A stretch of DNA of 64,000 nucleotides from Pyrenophora tritici-repentis (lineage: Eukaryota > Ascomycota > Dothideomycetes > Pleosporales > Pleosporaceae): the NCBI RefSeq assembly GCF_003171515.1, contig NC_089393.1:2046001-2110000 (forward strand), in the 5' to 3' direction. The number at the start of each line of letters is the position of its first letter. The stretch's first letter is position 1. The notes under the pieces are model-generated. The model saw only the letters and a list, made by a program, of their open reading frames with translations, was not told where the DNA came from and ran no database searches. The position numbers and the translations under genes are program-made. This document shows, one piece after another, positions 1-11,079 of the stretch.

Positions 1-183
1 ATGACAGCAGGTGCATTCACATGTCATGATGTTCACCTCGTCGGAATCCCATTGTAGATGGGGTGAACGGTCACATTGGGGTTGCCATGCGACGAGAACG
101 GGGTTGCGCGAGGTAGAAGTCTTCATCTCCGGGAATGCTTCAGTATATATCAATCGTCTCGTGTCGGCGTTCGTAGTCGCTGA

Positions 184-345
184 CACAGTCCGCAACAATC
201 AATTAAGTGGGTCCTAGAAGGTTCAGATTGGATTGATTGATTACCGCTTTAAGCCTAGTAGTTACCTATAGGAGTTTAAGCCCTACCTAGATAGGTAAGT
301 GGGTCTAGGAGAGTGACCGGATTGAATTGATTGTTGCGGAGTCTA
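184..345. mobile_element. MITE copy 1 (hAT-type, non-autonomous)
   Basis: This 162-bp element has imperfect terminal inverted repeats: the left end reads cacagtccgcaacaatcaat and the right end is the complement of tagactccgcaacaatcaat. It is flanked by a perfect 8-bp direct repeat, gtcgctga, at 176-183 and 346-353. It has no coding capacity. An 8-bp target duplication is the hallmark of the hAT superfamily, so a hAT transposase probably moved it. A second copy with the same ends lies at 32047-32174. Confidence 0.85.
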
Positions 346-353
346 GTCGCTGA

Positions 354-2966
354 TGGAAGAATGGTCGCATATCGTGGCAGGGAAAAGGCTATGTATTGTC
401 AGAATAATCGCTGTAGAATAGACAAGCGCACGTACTATCACTTAAAAGCTCAATGAAGCACACGGTGGGTTTGAGTACCAGTTGGTGTGGTTGCTACTGC
501 GACGTGATGTGCGCCGCTTTGGGGTTGTCGAACGCTACATGTCTTTTTCATAATAAGGCTTCTGGCTGGGGAGAGGCTAGAGGAGGTGATTGGGAGTATC
601 TCGTGATGATATGTGGCAAGTAAGTGGCGGGTGAGCAGTTTTAACGGGGAACTCATGCCGAGGCACGTGTATGGTGAGAGAGTCAGTATTTGGAGCGGAA
701 GGAATTGATCTGAATGTATTGAGAGGAAGGAAGGAAGCTAGGTGCGGGGCTCTACGTCACCAATTATTATTACATCACACCAAACTATGCGGAAGCTGGA
801 ATGAGAATCTCGCTTTCGTCGGTAATACCGGTGGTGACACCGTCTCATAAGCGGTTTCCAGAATGACACGAGCACATCGACAAGATCCGCATATACACCT
901 GAATGCGAAGGTAGTGGTGGGATATTCGGCCAATGTGTAAGCGAATGCCCGTTGTGGAAGGGGAGCACTTTAGGAAGGAGCGACTGATGTATCGCAACGA
1001 CCGCATATGATGTTTTGTAACTGCGTGAGCAGTGTCGGGTAGAGGCTGAGGATCAACGATTGTATTGCTATCTGTTGTCGTGTTGTGATGTCTGTGTACA
1101 AGAGCTCTCGGCTCAGAGGTAAGTGCACTTGCCCACCGGACAGTGCCTGCTACAATAGGATATCATGTGACTCTAGTCACGTGGTTACATGTTTAGCCTA
1201 TGTCATAACTGCTATACAAGGGCTGTCACTCACCGCGAATAGCAAGCCATTGGTAAGAATCACCGATCAGTAATCGAGAGCAACAAATCATACCGTTGTG
1301 ACTCAGATCCTGCTAGTTCCGTTGCGTAGGCCGCTATCCGCTCTGTTTGCGCCTCGCTTAGTGTCACAACAAACACCACATTTACTTCGCCCAAAATCTC
1401 ATTTACGAATTCAATCTCACTATATGTATTAAATAGAATCAACTTTTATCCACTAACCAGCAGCAGCTCAAGACATTACAGCCGGACGGTGGTCAAACCA
1501 ACGAAAGGACCTGTAGTGAGTAGTAGGCGACCATTTCTTTTTGCATTCGTTCGAGCCACTGCTGTGCCACTTTGAGGTCCCTTTTTTACCTTTGGTTTCC
1601 TTGTTTCCAAGGAAGATGCGAATTTACTATGATGGTTACATCATTTATTTAATCTCAATAAGAACTTTGTTGCTGTATTTTGTGGCATCTGCTACAGTCT
1701 TCTTCCATCTCTGCATCATACAGCAAACCTGTTATGTAGCTGCCTCTCATGTATCTGCACCAAAAAAATAGTATGTCTACAACCCACGTAGACGTGTAGA
1801 TGTCGTTGAGATAGCCTTGCCAAGCTTCGCGCCCACTTCCGCATTCGACCAAAACTCCACCAAAACCTCGAATCCATCCACTTACCAAGCACCGACGGCC
1901 GCATAATCACCGCATGTGTTTTCTAGTCGGTCACGTACTAGACCAGGCTTTGTGTTTGGGGAAACCGCAGACACGACATGGCATGTTTTGAAGATCGGCT
2001 ATGTGTCGTTTTGTGAAACGCTAGGGCGACGGGCCTGCTACATCAGGCTATCCACATAGCCGGGCTCCACAACTCACGGGCGGAGCCGCGGGAGATAAAC
2101 TCGCCAATGGACGGTGTGGAATAGGCTGGATGTCGTGATTTGTGTTCTCAGTTTGGGCCAGTTGGGTTCAGAAGCGAGGGCTTGGCGGTATATCATCGGA
2201 GGGGTTATGCGTGTGTATAGGAGGGATGTCGGAGACTATTTTTGGGTTACAGGTACTGCGTTGAGAGTACGGTGATGTGGTGGGGTTCATGATGTATGTA
2301 CTAATCTTTGCGATTATTTGGGGCATTTGATTCTTGACAGCGTCAGTCTGATGACAGTGTATTTGATTGTGTTTACCGGAGCTCTAGAAGGTAAACGCAA
2401 TTCCACATGTTCGTCTAGTAGGTTAGGGCGCCTTCCGCCAGCCCGCACAAAGCGTTTCGAGATGCCACCTTCTCGCATGAAAAAGGGTTTTCGCCTTGGC
2501 GCCTTCAGAGACTTCCCCAGGCGCATGTTGAAACTGAGGTATCGAGTTCTTGACACCTCTCGTAGCCTAGAAAACAGGCCCTGCGCCTCAGCCAAGCACG
2601 GAAAGATGGCAGATCCTCGTAGCCAAGCATGTTAAGGCCTTGAACAGACGCCTCGGAAAACAAGTATTGATACAGAATCTTGTATTTACCCATGGCAGCC
2701 TTGACGAAGGGTTGATCATTGGGTGGAGTAAGGCGGCTATCGGCTCGATGGAGCATGCAGTGCGGTGTTGATCGACAAAGAAAGCATAAGAAGATCAGTG
2801 TATAAGAGGTCGTGATCATGGCCGCTTCTGGTATCATCATCAGCTTTCAGCTTTCCTACTTCCCCATCAGTGTCTTATTATCCAGCCTAGTGCTTCGCTT
2901 CTCGTATACTCCTATCTTATTACCTATTTATCGAGTTGATCTCGACTTCAAATACCTACATCTAAT
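354..2966. other. Gene-poor region upstream of the Gas1-like gene
   Basis: I see no convincing gene here. Short open frames occur on both strands, but none has a recognisable domain, signal peptide or intron structure. The stretch contains one copy of a diverged dispersed repeat at about 1441-1620. The last few hundred bases, pyrimidine-rich near 2840-2960, are the likely promoter and leader of the gene starting at 2967. Confidence 0.5.
1441..1620. repeat. Diverged dispersed repeat, copy A
   Basis: The block starting with atccactaaccagcagcag, followed by gacattaca, gtgagtagtag and a T-rich stretch with ttctttttgc and tcgttcga, recurs in the same order and orientation at about 29655-29830. 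Spacing and many positions differ, so the copies are old. No terminal repeats or coding region are evident. It could be a relic of a transposon or a duplicated non-coding segment. Confidence 0.55.
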
Positions 2967-4008
2967 ATGTATTTCTCTAAAGCACTTGTCATTGCCTTCG
3001 CGGCTGCCATCTCGGCCCACGGTGTTGTCACTGAGGTCAAGGGAGCCAACGGCATCACCATGCCCGGCCTGACTATCCAGGATGGAACTCCTCGTGACTG
3101 CTCTTCCAAGTGGGTACAATGTCTATGATACATGAGAGCAAAGAACTCACAGATAGCAGCGGCTGCGGTTCCCAAGCAGACACTGCGATCATTCGGGACC
3201 GAGAAATTGCAAGTGGCAAAGCCGGCCCTCTTGGTCGCACTCAAGGCAACGGCGTAGTCGATGCAGCAGTCATGGTCGGCGCCTTCATGGGAGCCGGTGC
3301 CGCACCGCCTGCAAACAATGGAGCAGCTGCGAGTGTTGGTGTGGAAGACAACATCCCGCAGGCAAATCAAAAGCGTCAGTTTCTCAGCAACCTCCTTGGT
3401 GGCCTTGGTGGAGGCAAGGCTGGTGGTGCAGGTGGTGCGACTGGTGGCAAAGCTGGCGCCACAGGCATTGCCGGACTTCTAGGTGGAGGTGGAGAAAAGG
3501 TAGATGGCCCACCAGAGACGCGTGTCGCAGCTGCAGTGGGAGCTGGTGCAACGAGCGGATTGCCCACATGTGCTGATGATGGCACTGTTACCATGACTCT
3601 TCGCCAGGTAAGCCATATTCTCTACGCTTCCAAGCATCCCTCTAACTTGTTCAGATCAACCAAGACGGTGCTGGACCTTACACCGCAGATGTCGATGGTA
3701 CCTCTGGTGGTACTGACGAAGCGGCTATGCAGCCCGCCACCGTTACCAAAGATGTTCCAGGCCTCGGTGTCCAGGGTATCTCGCTTGCTACGAACACGGA
3801 GTTTGACATGACGGTTCAAATGCCAGCTGGAATGACATGCTCTGCTACTGTCGCCGGCGTCAATAACGTATGCGTTATGAGGGTTCGCAACGGGGCTGCC
3901 GCCGGTCCTTTTGGAGGTTCTGTGGCTTTCACACAGAGCGCTACTGCCAGGAAGCGAGCCATCGCTTATAACCTCAAGAAGCGCATGGAAATTGGCAACA
4001 GGAAGTAA
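2967..4008 (+). CDS. gEgh16/Gas1-like secreted protein (Egh16-type virulence factor family)
   Basis: Three exons (2967-3109, 3157-3607, 3655-4008) give 315 residues. The ATG opens a hydrophobic signal peptide of about 18 residues ending near AISAHG, so the protein should be secreted. Conserved family features follow: a TPRDCSS segment, the GCGSQADTAIIRD block just after intron 1, a Gly/Ala-rich low-complexity loop at about residues 110-165, and a C-terminal half with paired cysteines (TCSA, NVCVMRV). Members of this family, including Magnaporthe Gas1/Gas2 and Blumeria gEgh16, are expressed during appressorium formation and host penetration; their biochemical role is unsettled. Intron 1 (47 nt, gtgggt donor, tag acceptor) was chosen because it restores the conserved Cys-Gly-Ser-Gln block in frame. 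I am fairly sure of the family, but a role here is an inference. Confidence 0.85.
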
Positions 4009-5152
4009 TTGATAGGCTTGGGTCTACTGGAGCAATATGTATCTGCTTCAGGGATAATAGGAAACCTGGCTGGATCAGTGTTCATACACGTACGCAAACA
4101 TGGGGCCGAGCGGGTATCTGAGAGGATGGTATATACGATTGATGTAGATAAAAATATACGACATAATGACTACCAGAAAATCTTTCAGATGCTACGTGTT
4201 GTAAGCTTTTGGCAGGAAGGCAACTATCGTCTCGTGGGAAGTTGAGTTGAAATCAACGTTGATGTCGTCGTTGTTGAGAGCCGGACTTAACCCAATTAAA
4301 TACGTAGCTGCCATCGAACGGTTCATCGGGTCGTGGAATCCACTAAGTGTAATGTACGTGTTCGCCCCATGAGTTATAGAGTCGTGCTGAGTCATTTGAG
4401 TGTGGTTGTAAGCGGTGGGTATAGTTTCTTGGGTAGGGTCTGGGTCAACTATGGGACGGACAACAAACCGTGGATGTCGAGGACAGATAGTAGAACTCAC
4501 TAACCGTCGAACCGCCAACGAATCGACAGACGCAAGTAGAAATACGGCCTAGAACGGCGAAAGAGTTGTTGAGATGTGATTTTGACATGTCTAGTCGTTG
4601 CCGAGACAAGGGCCGCTAACTAAGGCAATAACTACCCACCCGCCCAAACGGCTATTCCTAAATCAAGCTTATCTAACATGTGCCGTGCCGTGCCCCACAC
4701 AACCATCTCGACGTCATGCTCGCATACAATAGCAATACCTGCAGATCTTTACATTCACCTAATCTCAAAATCCAAGTCGCTATATTGTGTTACGAGACGT
4801 AGTCTCTTCAAAAATAAGCACACAAAGCACATCTAGCCCAATCCGGCCCAAGCTCTCACACCTTCTTATCGCGCCATCCAGCAAAAAAATCGCAACATGC
4901 AACCAAGGTCCAACCCATGACCTTTTCGTCACATATTTTTCCCCGTTACCCACGCCAAGTCGAAACTAGAGAAAAATGTCGCTTATAACAAATGGCCTGT
5001 CTAGTTTCTTTATCCTTATTCTTCAGGTCGCTATCCTTACCCCCCCTCCCCCACCGGATAGATTTCGCCACTCAATGTTTAATCTAGAGTCGCTGCAATA
5101 ATAAAATAAAAGGCTCTCAAAAGGCTACGGTAACGACACACGATAATTCGAC
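4009..5152. other. Intergenic region before the amino-acid permease
   Basis: No gene is supported. The final 400 bases are A/C-rich with pyrimidine tracts (for example near 5040-5060), as expected for a fungal promoter and leader of the permease at 5153. No repeats or RNA genes were recognised. Confidence 0.5.
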
Positions 5153-6766
5153 ATGCCAATCTTCGACTCCAAAGCTCCAGCTGAGCACCCGTCTCCTACG
5201 ACAAGCTACACCGACAATGACTTCCAGCGCATGGATCCCAGCGGCGTCAAACGCGGCCTCAAGACACGCCACCTCTCCATGATGGCGTTGGCCGGAATAA
5301 TCGGTCCAGGAATCCTCGTTGGAACAGGTGGTGCACTTGCACAAGGAGGTCCTGCATCTTTACTTATCGCCTTCGTCGTTATCGGTATCATTGCTTTTAG
5401 TATCACACAATCCCTGGGAGAAATGACAACTCTGTACCCGACCGGTGGCGCTTTTGTCACGCTTTCTGAGCGCTTTGTGGATAAAGCGTTTGGGGTTGCG
5501 GTGGGGTGGCAATATTGGCTTGTCTGGGCTTGTGTGCTGGCGAATGAGTATAATGTCATTTCTTCGATTATGGTCTTCTGGGGCCCGCAGGTGCCGCTTT
5601 GGGGTTACTTTTTGATCTTCTGGTTTGCGTTCTTAGGCTTCCAGATGTTGGGGGTTGAGTCGTTTGGCGAAGCAGAGTTCTGGATGGCTCTTATTAAGCT
5701 CGCGGGGCTCTGCACATACTTCATCTTTGCTATCATTTATGCGTCGGGAGGATTGGTCGGTCAGAAAGAGGCGCTGGGTTTCAGGTATTGGCATGATCCG
5801 GGTCCATGGGTGGGCGGCTTCCGTGGTGTGGCTACCGTCTTCGTTTTCGCTTCGACATTCTACGCTGGTGTGGAGGCTGTGGCTGTTGCAGCAACCGAGA
5901 CAAGGAATCCGTCGGTGGCAGTTCCTCTGGCAATCCGACAAGTCATTTGGCGCATACTGTTCGTATACATCGGCGTTGCATTCTTCTTTGGCCTTACATG
6001 CCCGTCGAATGCAGGCGGTCTAGCAAACGGAGCCAGTCGCGCGCTCAAGAGTCCCATGACCATCGCCCTCCAAAATGCAGGCTGGGAAGGCGGAGTCCAC
6101 CTCATCAACGCCTTCATTTTAATAACCGTCGTGAGCGCCGCCAATAGCTCCATTTACATTGGATCACGAACTATTCTCTTCATGGCCCAACAGAAAATGG
6201 CGCCAAAATTTCTGGGCAGGACAAACAGCCGCGGTGTCCCCATCTACGCCATCGTCTTCACAAACCTCTTCGGCGTTGTTTCTATGATGAATGTTAGCAC
6301 CGGAGGTGGTCAGGCATATTCCTACATTGTAAACTTGAGCGGCGTCTCCACCTTCCTTGTCTGGGGCTCTATCTCATTTACACACATCCGGTTCCGAAAA
6401 GCCTGGGCCGTACAGGGTCGAACGCCTGATATGCTACCTTTCAAATCAATCGCCTATCCCTGGAACGCGTATTTCGGGATCTGTGCCAATCTGTTCCTTG
6501 CTCTTGTGCAGGGCTGGACTACGCTGAGCCCGTTCGATGCGGGAAAGTTTGTCGACGCTTACATCATGCTGCCGATATTTGGCGTCATGTTTGTTGGGTA
6601 CAAGTTTTGGTTCAAGACGCGTTTTTGGAGGAGTGAGGAGATTGATCTTGATGTAGGAAGGAGGAAAGATTTGGATAACAAGGTTGAATACATGGAGGAA
6701 GGAGAGCATGCTGGTAGGCTAGAGGGTAAACAGGGATTTATACAGGATTTCTGGCGTAAACTCTAA
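5153..6766 (+). CDS. Amino-acid permease (APC superfamily, fungal YAT type)
   Basis: A single exon of 537 residues, the usual size for fungal amino-acid permeases. A hydrophilic N-terminus of about 45 residues ends in LKTRHLSMMALAGIIGPGILVGTG, which matches the family's TM1 motif (ALGGxIGTGLFVGSG). About twelve membrane segments follow, with the signature SLGEMTTLYPTGGAF around TM3 and a charged cytoplasmic tail. The family imports amino acids or related amines across the plasma membrane by proton symport. The substrate cannot be read from sequence; general, neutral and GABA/choline-type permeases all share this fold. It is intronless and stands alone between the Gas1-like gene and a convergent Zn2Cys6 factor. 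Confidence 0.9.
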   Translation: MPIFDSKAPAEHPSPTTSYTDNDFQRMDPSGVKRGLKTRHLSMMALAGIIGPGILVGTGGALAQGGPASLLIAFVVIGIIAFSITQSLGEMTTLYPTGGAFVTLSERFVDKAFGVAVGWQYWLVWACVLANEYNVISSIMVFWGPQVPLWGYFLIFWFAFLGFQMLGVESFGEAEFWMALIKLAGLCTYFIFAIIYASGGLVGQKEALGFRYWHDPGPWVGGFRGVATVFVFASTFYAGVEAVAVAATETRNPSVAVPLAIRQVIWRILFVYIGVAFFFGLTCPSNAGGLANGASRALKSPMTIALQNAGWEGGVHLINAFILITVVSAANSSIYIGSRTILFMAQQKMAPKFLGRTNSRGVPIYAIVFTNLFGVVSMMNVSTGGGQAYSYIVNLSGVSTFLVWGSISFTHIRFRKAWAVQGRTPDMLPFKSIAYPWNAYFGICANLFLALVQGWTTLSPFDAGKFVDAYIMLPIFGVMFVGYKFWFKTRFWRSEEIDLDVGRRKDLDNKVEYMEEGEHAGRLEGKQGFIQDFWRKL

Positions 6767-6988
6767 AGTATGGAATTCGGTAGAGATCTTCAACTAGGTT
6801 ATTCATGCAGCGTCGTGGATCTATCTTGCAATCGCTCTTAAGCTGACTTTACCTCGTTCTCGTCTCAACACACTGCTTAAAAAACAAATAACCACCCAGC
6901 ACAACTTCTCTTATTTTATAGTCCTCGAACTCAGACGTAATCCACCACATTCCCAGTAATGTAAACTACATCACCATCTTTTAACCCA

Positions 6989-8801
6989 CTACCAAGTAAG
7001 CCACCGTACCGCCCCCGGAACCCCAACCGCCATATCCCTCGTATTCGAAAGCTCCACCTTGCCCGTCCTATCATCATCACCCGGATGACTAATATAAAAC
7101 GCCACAATGCGCTCCTCGTCCGGAACCTCCAAATCGCCCAACGGCTCGTCATCCTCCTTCAACCCCAGATTGGCCCGCACACGGTCCTGCTCCAGCTGTA
7201 GCCCCTCGCGCGCAATCCTTCCCGCAATCATGCCGTCCCAGAACCCTTCGCGGCGAGGGTGATTCAGCATAAGGTTCATGGCGCGCCTGCGGAGAGCCTG
7301 ACATGGACCTGGGGCGCGGATAGCGACGAGCCAGAGAGCAGCTACAGGACCCATGGTAGTCGTAAACACGGGGGCTGGACTAGTCGCTGTCGGCAGCAGT
7401 TTGGTCGCGAGTTCAAAGACACGGAAGAACTGCGCTGTAAGATCAAACGGGTGTTTGAATGGGGGTTTGACGTCCCCAAAGGTGCCTAGAAGGGGGAACT
7501 TTGCGACCAAATCGGCTCTGGGGTAGCGGAGCAGGTACTCCATCTGTGCCTGCATAAGTTCGAGGGCAGTGAGGGGTTGGATGTATTCGTCACCGTGGTC
7601 CGCTGCTTTGGACCAGAGGTGTTGCATTACGATTACGCCGCGGTGGTAGCGGCTGAGCAGGTCGCTGTGTTCGGCGTAGACGTCATCTGCGGCTTCGTCA
7701 GGGTCGAGTAGAACGGATCTCTGGTTGAACGCGTGGATAGTATTCATTAGGCTCTCCGAGTGTTGTAACATGTCTATTAATTTGGCCATGTTTAGGACGC
7801 CGTTCGGGGAGGTGAATAGCGGTTTGGTTTTTGGTTTAGTGACCCAGCTGCCGGATGTACGCGACGGCATTATGGCGCGAACTTGCATGTCCAGGCCTAC
7901 AAAAATGGTGCGTAGCGATTCCAAATCTACGGGGTGAGTTTCTCTTGTTTCTTCCTCGTCCGTTTCATTCAGCATTCGGATGCCGCTGCGGAGGTGCTCG
8001 ATGGCTTGCTTTTGGTGACCCTGGAGACAGCACATACTGCTGAATAGAATGGAACATGTCATGAGAGTGACCTTGCTTGTTCTGTCTTTTACATAGTCAT
8101 CCGCAATCTGCTTTTTTAATAGATCTTGGATGGCTCGATTCGACTGGCGAAGAGCAAACTGTAGATATTTGTCCGACATGTCATGTTCGGTCAGATGTGA
8201 GCCGTTACCTTGGAAGAAGCGTCGGTACATGGCGCCGAGAGCTATAATACAGTGTTGAATTGCCGAGTCGCGATGTGCGGCCTGAAGCACCTCCCGCTGC
8301 CAAAAGGGGGAGTCGAGGAAGCCGCGCAAGTGGGTAACGGCATGGCACGTGAAGAACTCGAAGCTCTCTCGCTCCTCTCTGCTATTGAGGCGCAAAGCCG
8401 GTGCCAGATAAACCGGCGATTGTGAACGCACGACGCTCCAACCAGACCCAGAGTGATGGGAGTCACGTCTTGCTGCTGGCGGCGATGGCGTCGATGGCGG
8501 CGGCGGCCGGAAGGTCGGATCGTAACCATCGCAAGTCCTTCCAGTAGATGTGCACCTCTTGCAGTGTGGTTTTTCCTCGTCGCATTTTACTTTCCGTATC
8601 CTGCAAAGATGAGCAGATGTTGTGATATTGCACACAATTGTAAGACGAGCCCACGACGAAGAGTGCCATTAGCGTTGCTCTACCGCATCTCATCCAGTCT
8701 TCACCGATAAGAGGCACTTACTTGCACGTCTTGCAGCCAGAACGAGCCTTGGGCTTCCACGCCCTCTGGCGTGGCTTTCCAGACGCCGTCGCTTTATCCA
8801 T
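6989..8801 (-). CDS. Zn2Cys6 fungal transcription factor
   Basis: Two exons (8801-8722, 8600-6989) encode 563 residues. The N-terminus carries a complete zinc binuclear cluster, Cys23-X2-Cys26-X6-Cys33-X6-Cys40-X2-Cys43-X6-Cys50, preceded by a Lys/Arg-rich stretch. The 121-nt intron splits the cluster after Cys26, which fixes the start. The rest resembles the large fungal-specific regulatory region of C6 factors (FEFFTCHAVTHLRGFLDSPFW onward). Such proteins bind CGG-containing DNA sites in the nucleus. It is convergent with the permease gene, 222 bp away, so the two could be functionally linked, but nothing here shows it. The target genes are unknown. Confidence 0.9.
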
Positions 8802-9298
8802 CTAGAGGGCTTGAGATGGCCAATTAGAAATACCCAAAAAAACAAAACTGTACGAGCGGACAAGTGAGGTCAGAGGAGTCGGACGCTAGAATATACGAGC
8901 GCGCAAATGATAGTTGACGACCCACAGGCTGCAGAATCAGATGCTTTGGGGGCTGCATACCATAATGCAGTATTGCGGCAGAGTTCTCTGAGTAGCTAGA
9001 CTGCACCAACTTAATCCCCTTGGAAGCGGGCCTGATGGGGCTACAACCAATTGAAACACGCCAGCAGGTCATCCGAGGTTATACAGTAAAGCGTATCGGC
9101 GTGAGATCGAGGGTATAGTTACCGGTGAGCGAGCCATTAATAGCAGACTTGAGCTCTCGTTCACGACTATGGTTCGGGACGAAAAAAGACGGAACGGCAG
9201 TTCCCGCTCAGACCCGCATCAACAAAAGGCCTAGACTATAACTCGATATTTATTCTCCATGAAGTAACTATGTAGTAATGTACAACAATGCGACCCCT
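8802..9298. other. Promoter region of the Zn2Cys6 factor gene
   Basis: This 497-bp spacer separates two minus-strand genes and should hold the terminator of the 9299-10525 gene and the promoter of the Zn2Cys6 gene. No further gene or repeat was seen. Confidence 0.45.
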
Positions 9299-10525
9299 CT
9301 ATGCTCCATTCCAGTTTCCTACTAGGAAAGTATCCAGATCCTCGGTACCCAGTTTCCCCTCGACCAACATGTTGCCTCGCCTGCCTCTTGGCACCAGCCC
9401 TTTCTTCCAATTCACCCAGCTGGTACTCACAATCCTTGTATCACGTTTTGGCCTCGCCGTTAGCCTGAGCCCAGTCCCCAGAGCACCGCGTAACACCTTC
9501 ATGTCAATCTTGCCGCCGCTTATATTCCGCAGTATATGTGTGACGGGACTGTTGTCGTCGCCCCAGACGCTGCCGTAGGTGTTCTCGCCAGGGAAGAGTA
9601 TGCGAGCCGTGAGCTTTGTGAGGGTTGTCGGGTTTTTAGAGAAGACGGTCAAGATGAGGTCTGCAAGGGCAGCGGGCGCGTGTTCGGAGGTGGAACTGGA
9701 GAATGACGGGAATAAAGCGCGGATCTGGCTCATCTGGCGAATTTCACTGGGGAGCCGTATGTCGGATACACGTAGGCGAGGGCGAGGTGCGGGATTGCTG
9801 GGTTGACCTTGACGAGCTGGTCGTCTTGTGGAGTTGCTAGATGGGCGTACAAGAGTCGGCGAGGGCCCCGAAGCCGGGGTATTGAATGACGTCGCTGCAA
9901 GACTACTATTTGGTGTCAAGCCTTCGTCATTGCTCGTGTCCAGAGGCTCGATTTCGCCAGGAGGAGTGTAGTATCCAGACACATATACTCTCCGTGCCTG
10001 CTTCAACAAGTACGGGTACAAGCTCTTCAAGACCAAAACACCGTATGGGTATGACACGTAAAGTGTCAGCCCTCCCTCATCGTCGGCGTCATCCTGAATG
10101 ACACCATCTGCATCTTTCTTGGAACGGGCTTCCGCGAGCCGTTTGCGTCTACGCATACAGTCGGTCATCTCGTCGTTGATCAGATGAGATGTCAGCAGCA
10201 ACGCAACCGAAGCTGGGAAACCGAGCTTCTCGCCCGCATCGTCGTCCACGTTTTCACGCCCATGATCAATCGGAATAGTCGGAGGCGTCGCGACGGCGAG
10301 GAGGGATTCGTCGTGGCAGCGGCGGGCCATGGGGGTGAGACTGGTGGGAAGACCAGGGATTTCGCTTTTCCGTGCCGTGTCCAGTATACGATTGCCAAAG
10401 CATGTCAAGTATCCAGCACTAACAGTGACGGTCTGTGGTTCGGAGAGTAGATAATCGTAGACATGACATCGTATTTCGGTTGGCAGGGACAAGAAGCCAC
10501 TGTATGTAGAGTCCGGTGTACGCAT
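9299..10525 (-). CDS. Hypothetical protein with N-terminal 2EXR/F-box-like motif
   Basis: A single-exon frame of 408 residues. Near the N-terminus, FLSLPTEIRCHVYDYLL fits the L-P-x-E-[IL]-R-x-x-[IV]-Y pattern of fungal 2EXR/F-box-like domains. Such domains are common in Dothideomycetes and possibly act in protein-protein contacts. The middle (about residues 190-260) is Pro/Ser/Asn-rich and probably disordered. The C-terminal 130 residues look folded (ALFPSFSSS, LADLILTVFSKNP, ARILFPGENTYGSVWGDD). No catalytic motif is evident. Two other genes near 46-49 kb share the same type of N-terminal motif but not the rest of the protein. Confidence 0.7.
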   Translation of the reverse strand: MRTPDSTYSGFLSLPTEIRCHVYDYLLSEPQTVTVSAGYLTCFGNRILDTARKSEIPGLPTSLTPMARRCHDESLLAVATPPTIPIDHGRENVDDDAGEKLGFPASVALLLTSHLINDEMTDCMRRRKRLAEARSKKDADGVIQDDADDEGGLTLYVSYPYGVLVLKSLYPYLLKQARRVYVSGYYTPPGEIEPLDTSNDEGLTPNSSLAATSFNTPASGPSPTLVRPSSNSTRRPARQGQPSNPAPRPRLRVSDIRLPSEIRQMSQIRALFPSFSSSTSEHAPAALADLILTVFSKNPTTLTKLTARILFPGENTYGSVWGDDNSPVTHILRNISGGKIDMKVLRGALGTGLRLTARPKRDTRIVSTSWVNWKKGLVPRGRRGNMLVEGKLGTEDLDTFLVGNWNGA

Positions 10526-11079
10526 CGTGCAGTAAGGGGCAGTGTAACGAGCCGTCGACGCGTCGCGTAATCAATGCTCTCTGAGTTTGACGATGTTTGC
10601 GAGTAATGTATTTATTGCTCTTTACAATGTGTTGGAGTGATAAACAATAGACGTGAGAATAGAGGGATGTGTTGTTGTTATGTGGAGCTGTCGCGGGCAT
10701 GATCGGACAACGAGTTGTGGTCGAATCATGCGCTTGTGGGGTGTAGGGCGGTGAAACAACCAGTCATGATGCAATGCATGAGCGAATCACCCGATGTAGT
10801 CCTGACGGGTCCGCGAGCTTCACGCGACAAGTCTGGGCTGCTGATGGCATTTAGTCACAATTGCCTATCAGATGGTCAATAATGACTATTTGTTTACGCC
10901 AAGCTGTAAGAGGCTGCGCTGCTTCGAACAAGCTCACTGCTTCTCAAACTTGCCTTCTAGACGCCCAGGCGCGCCATGGACTAACAGAAACACTCGCGTC
11001 ATGTCAAAACAACGTCCTGGGAATGTTCCCTACGTGTGCCAAATTACTGCTAGCAAAGGAACATGCAGACTGCCTAGAA
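10526..11079. other. Intergenic region between the 2EXR-type gene and CDC123
   Basis: A 554-bp spacer between two minus-strand genes. It should contain the promoter of the 9299-10525 gene and the 3' region of CDC123. No coding or repeat signal was found. Confidence 0.45.

Noticed and set aside
2505..2840. Minus-strand 111-codon frame near the Gas1-like promoter
   Set aside because: No signal peptide, domain or intron evidence, and it overlaps other equally long frames on both strands.
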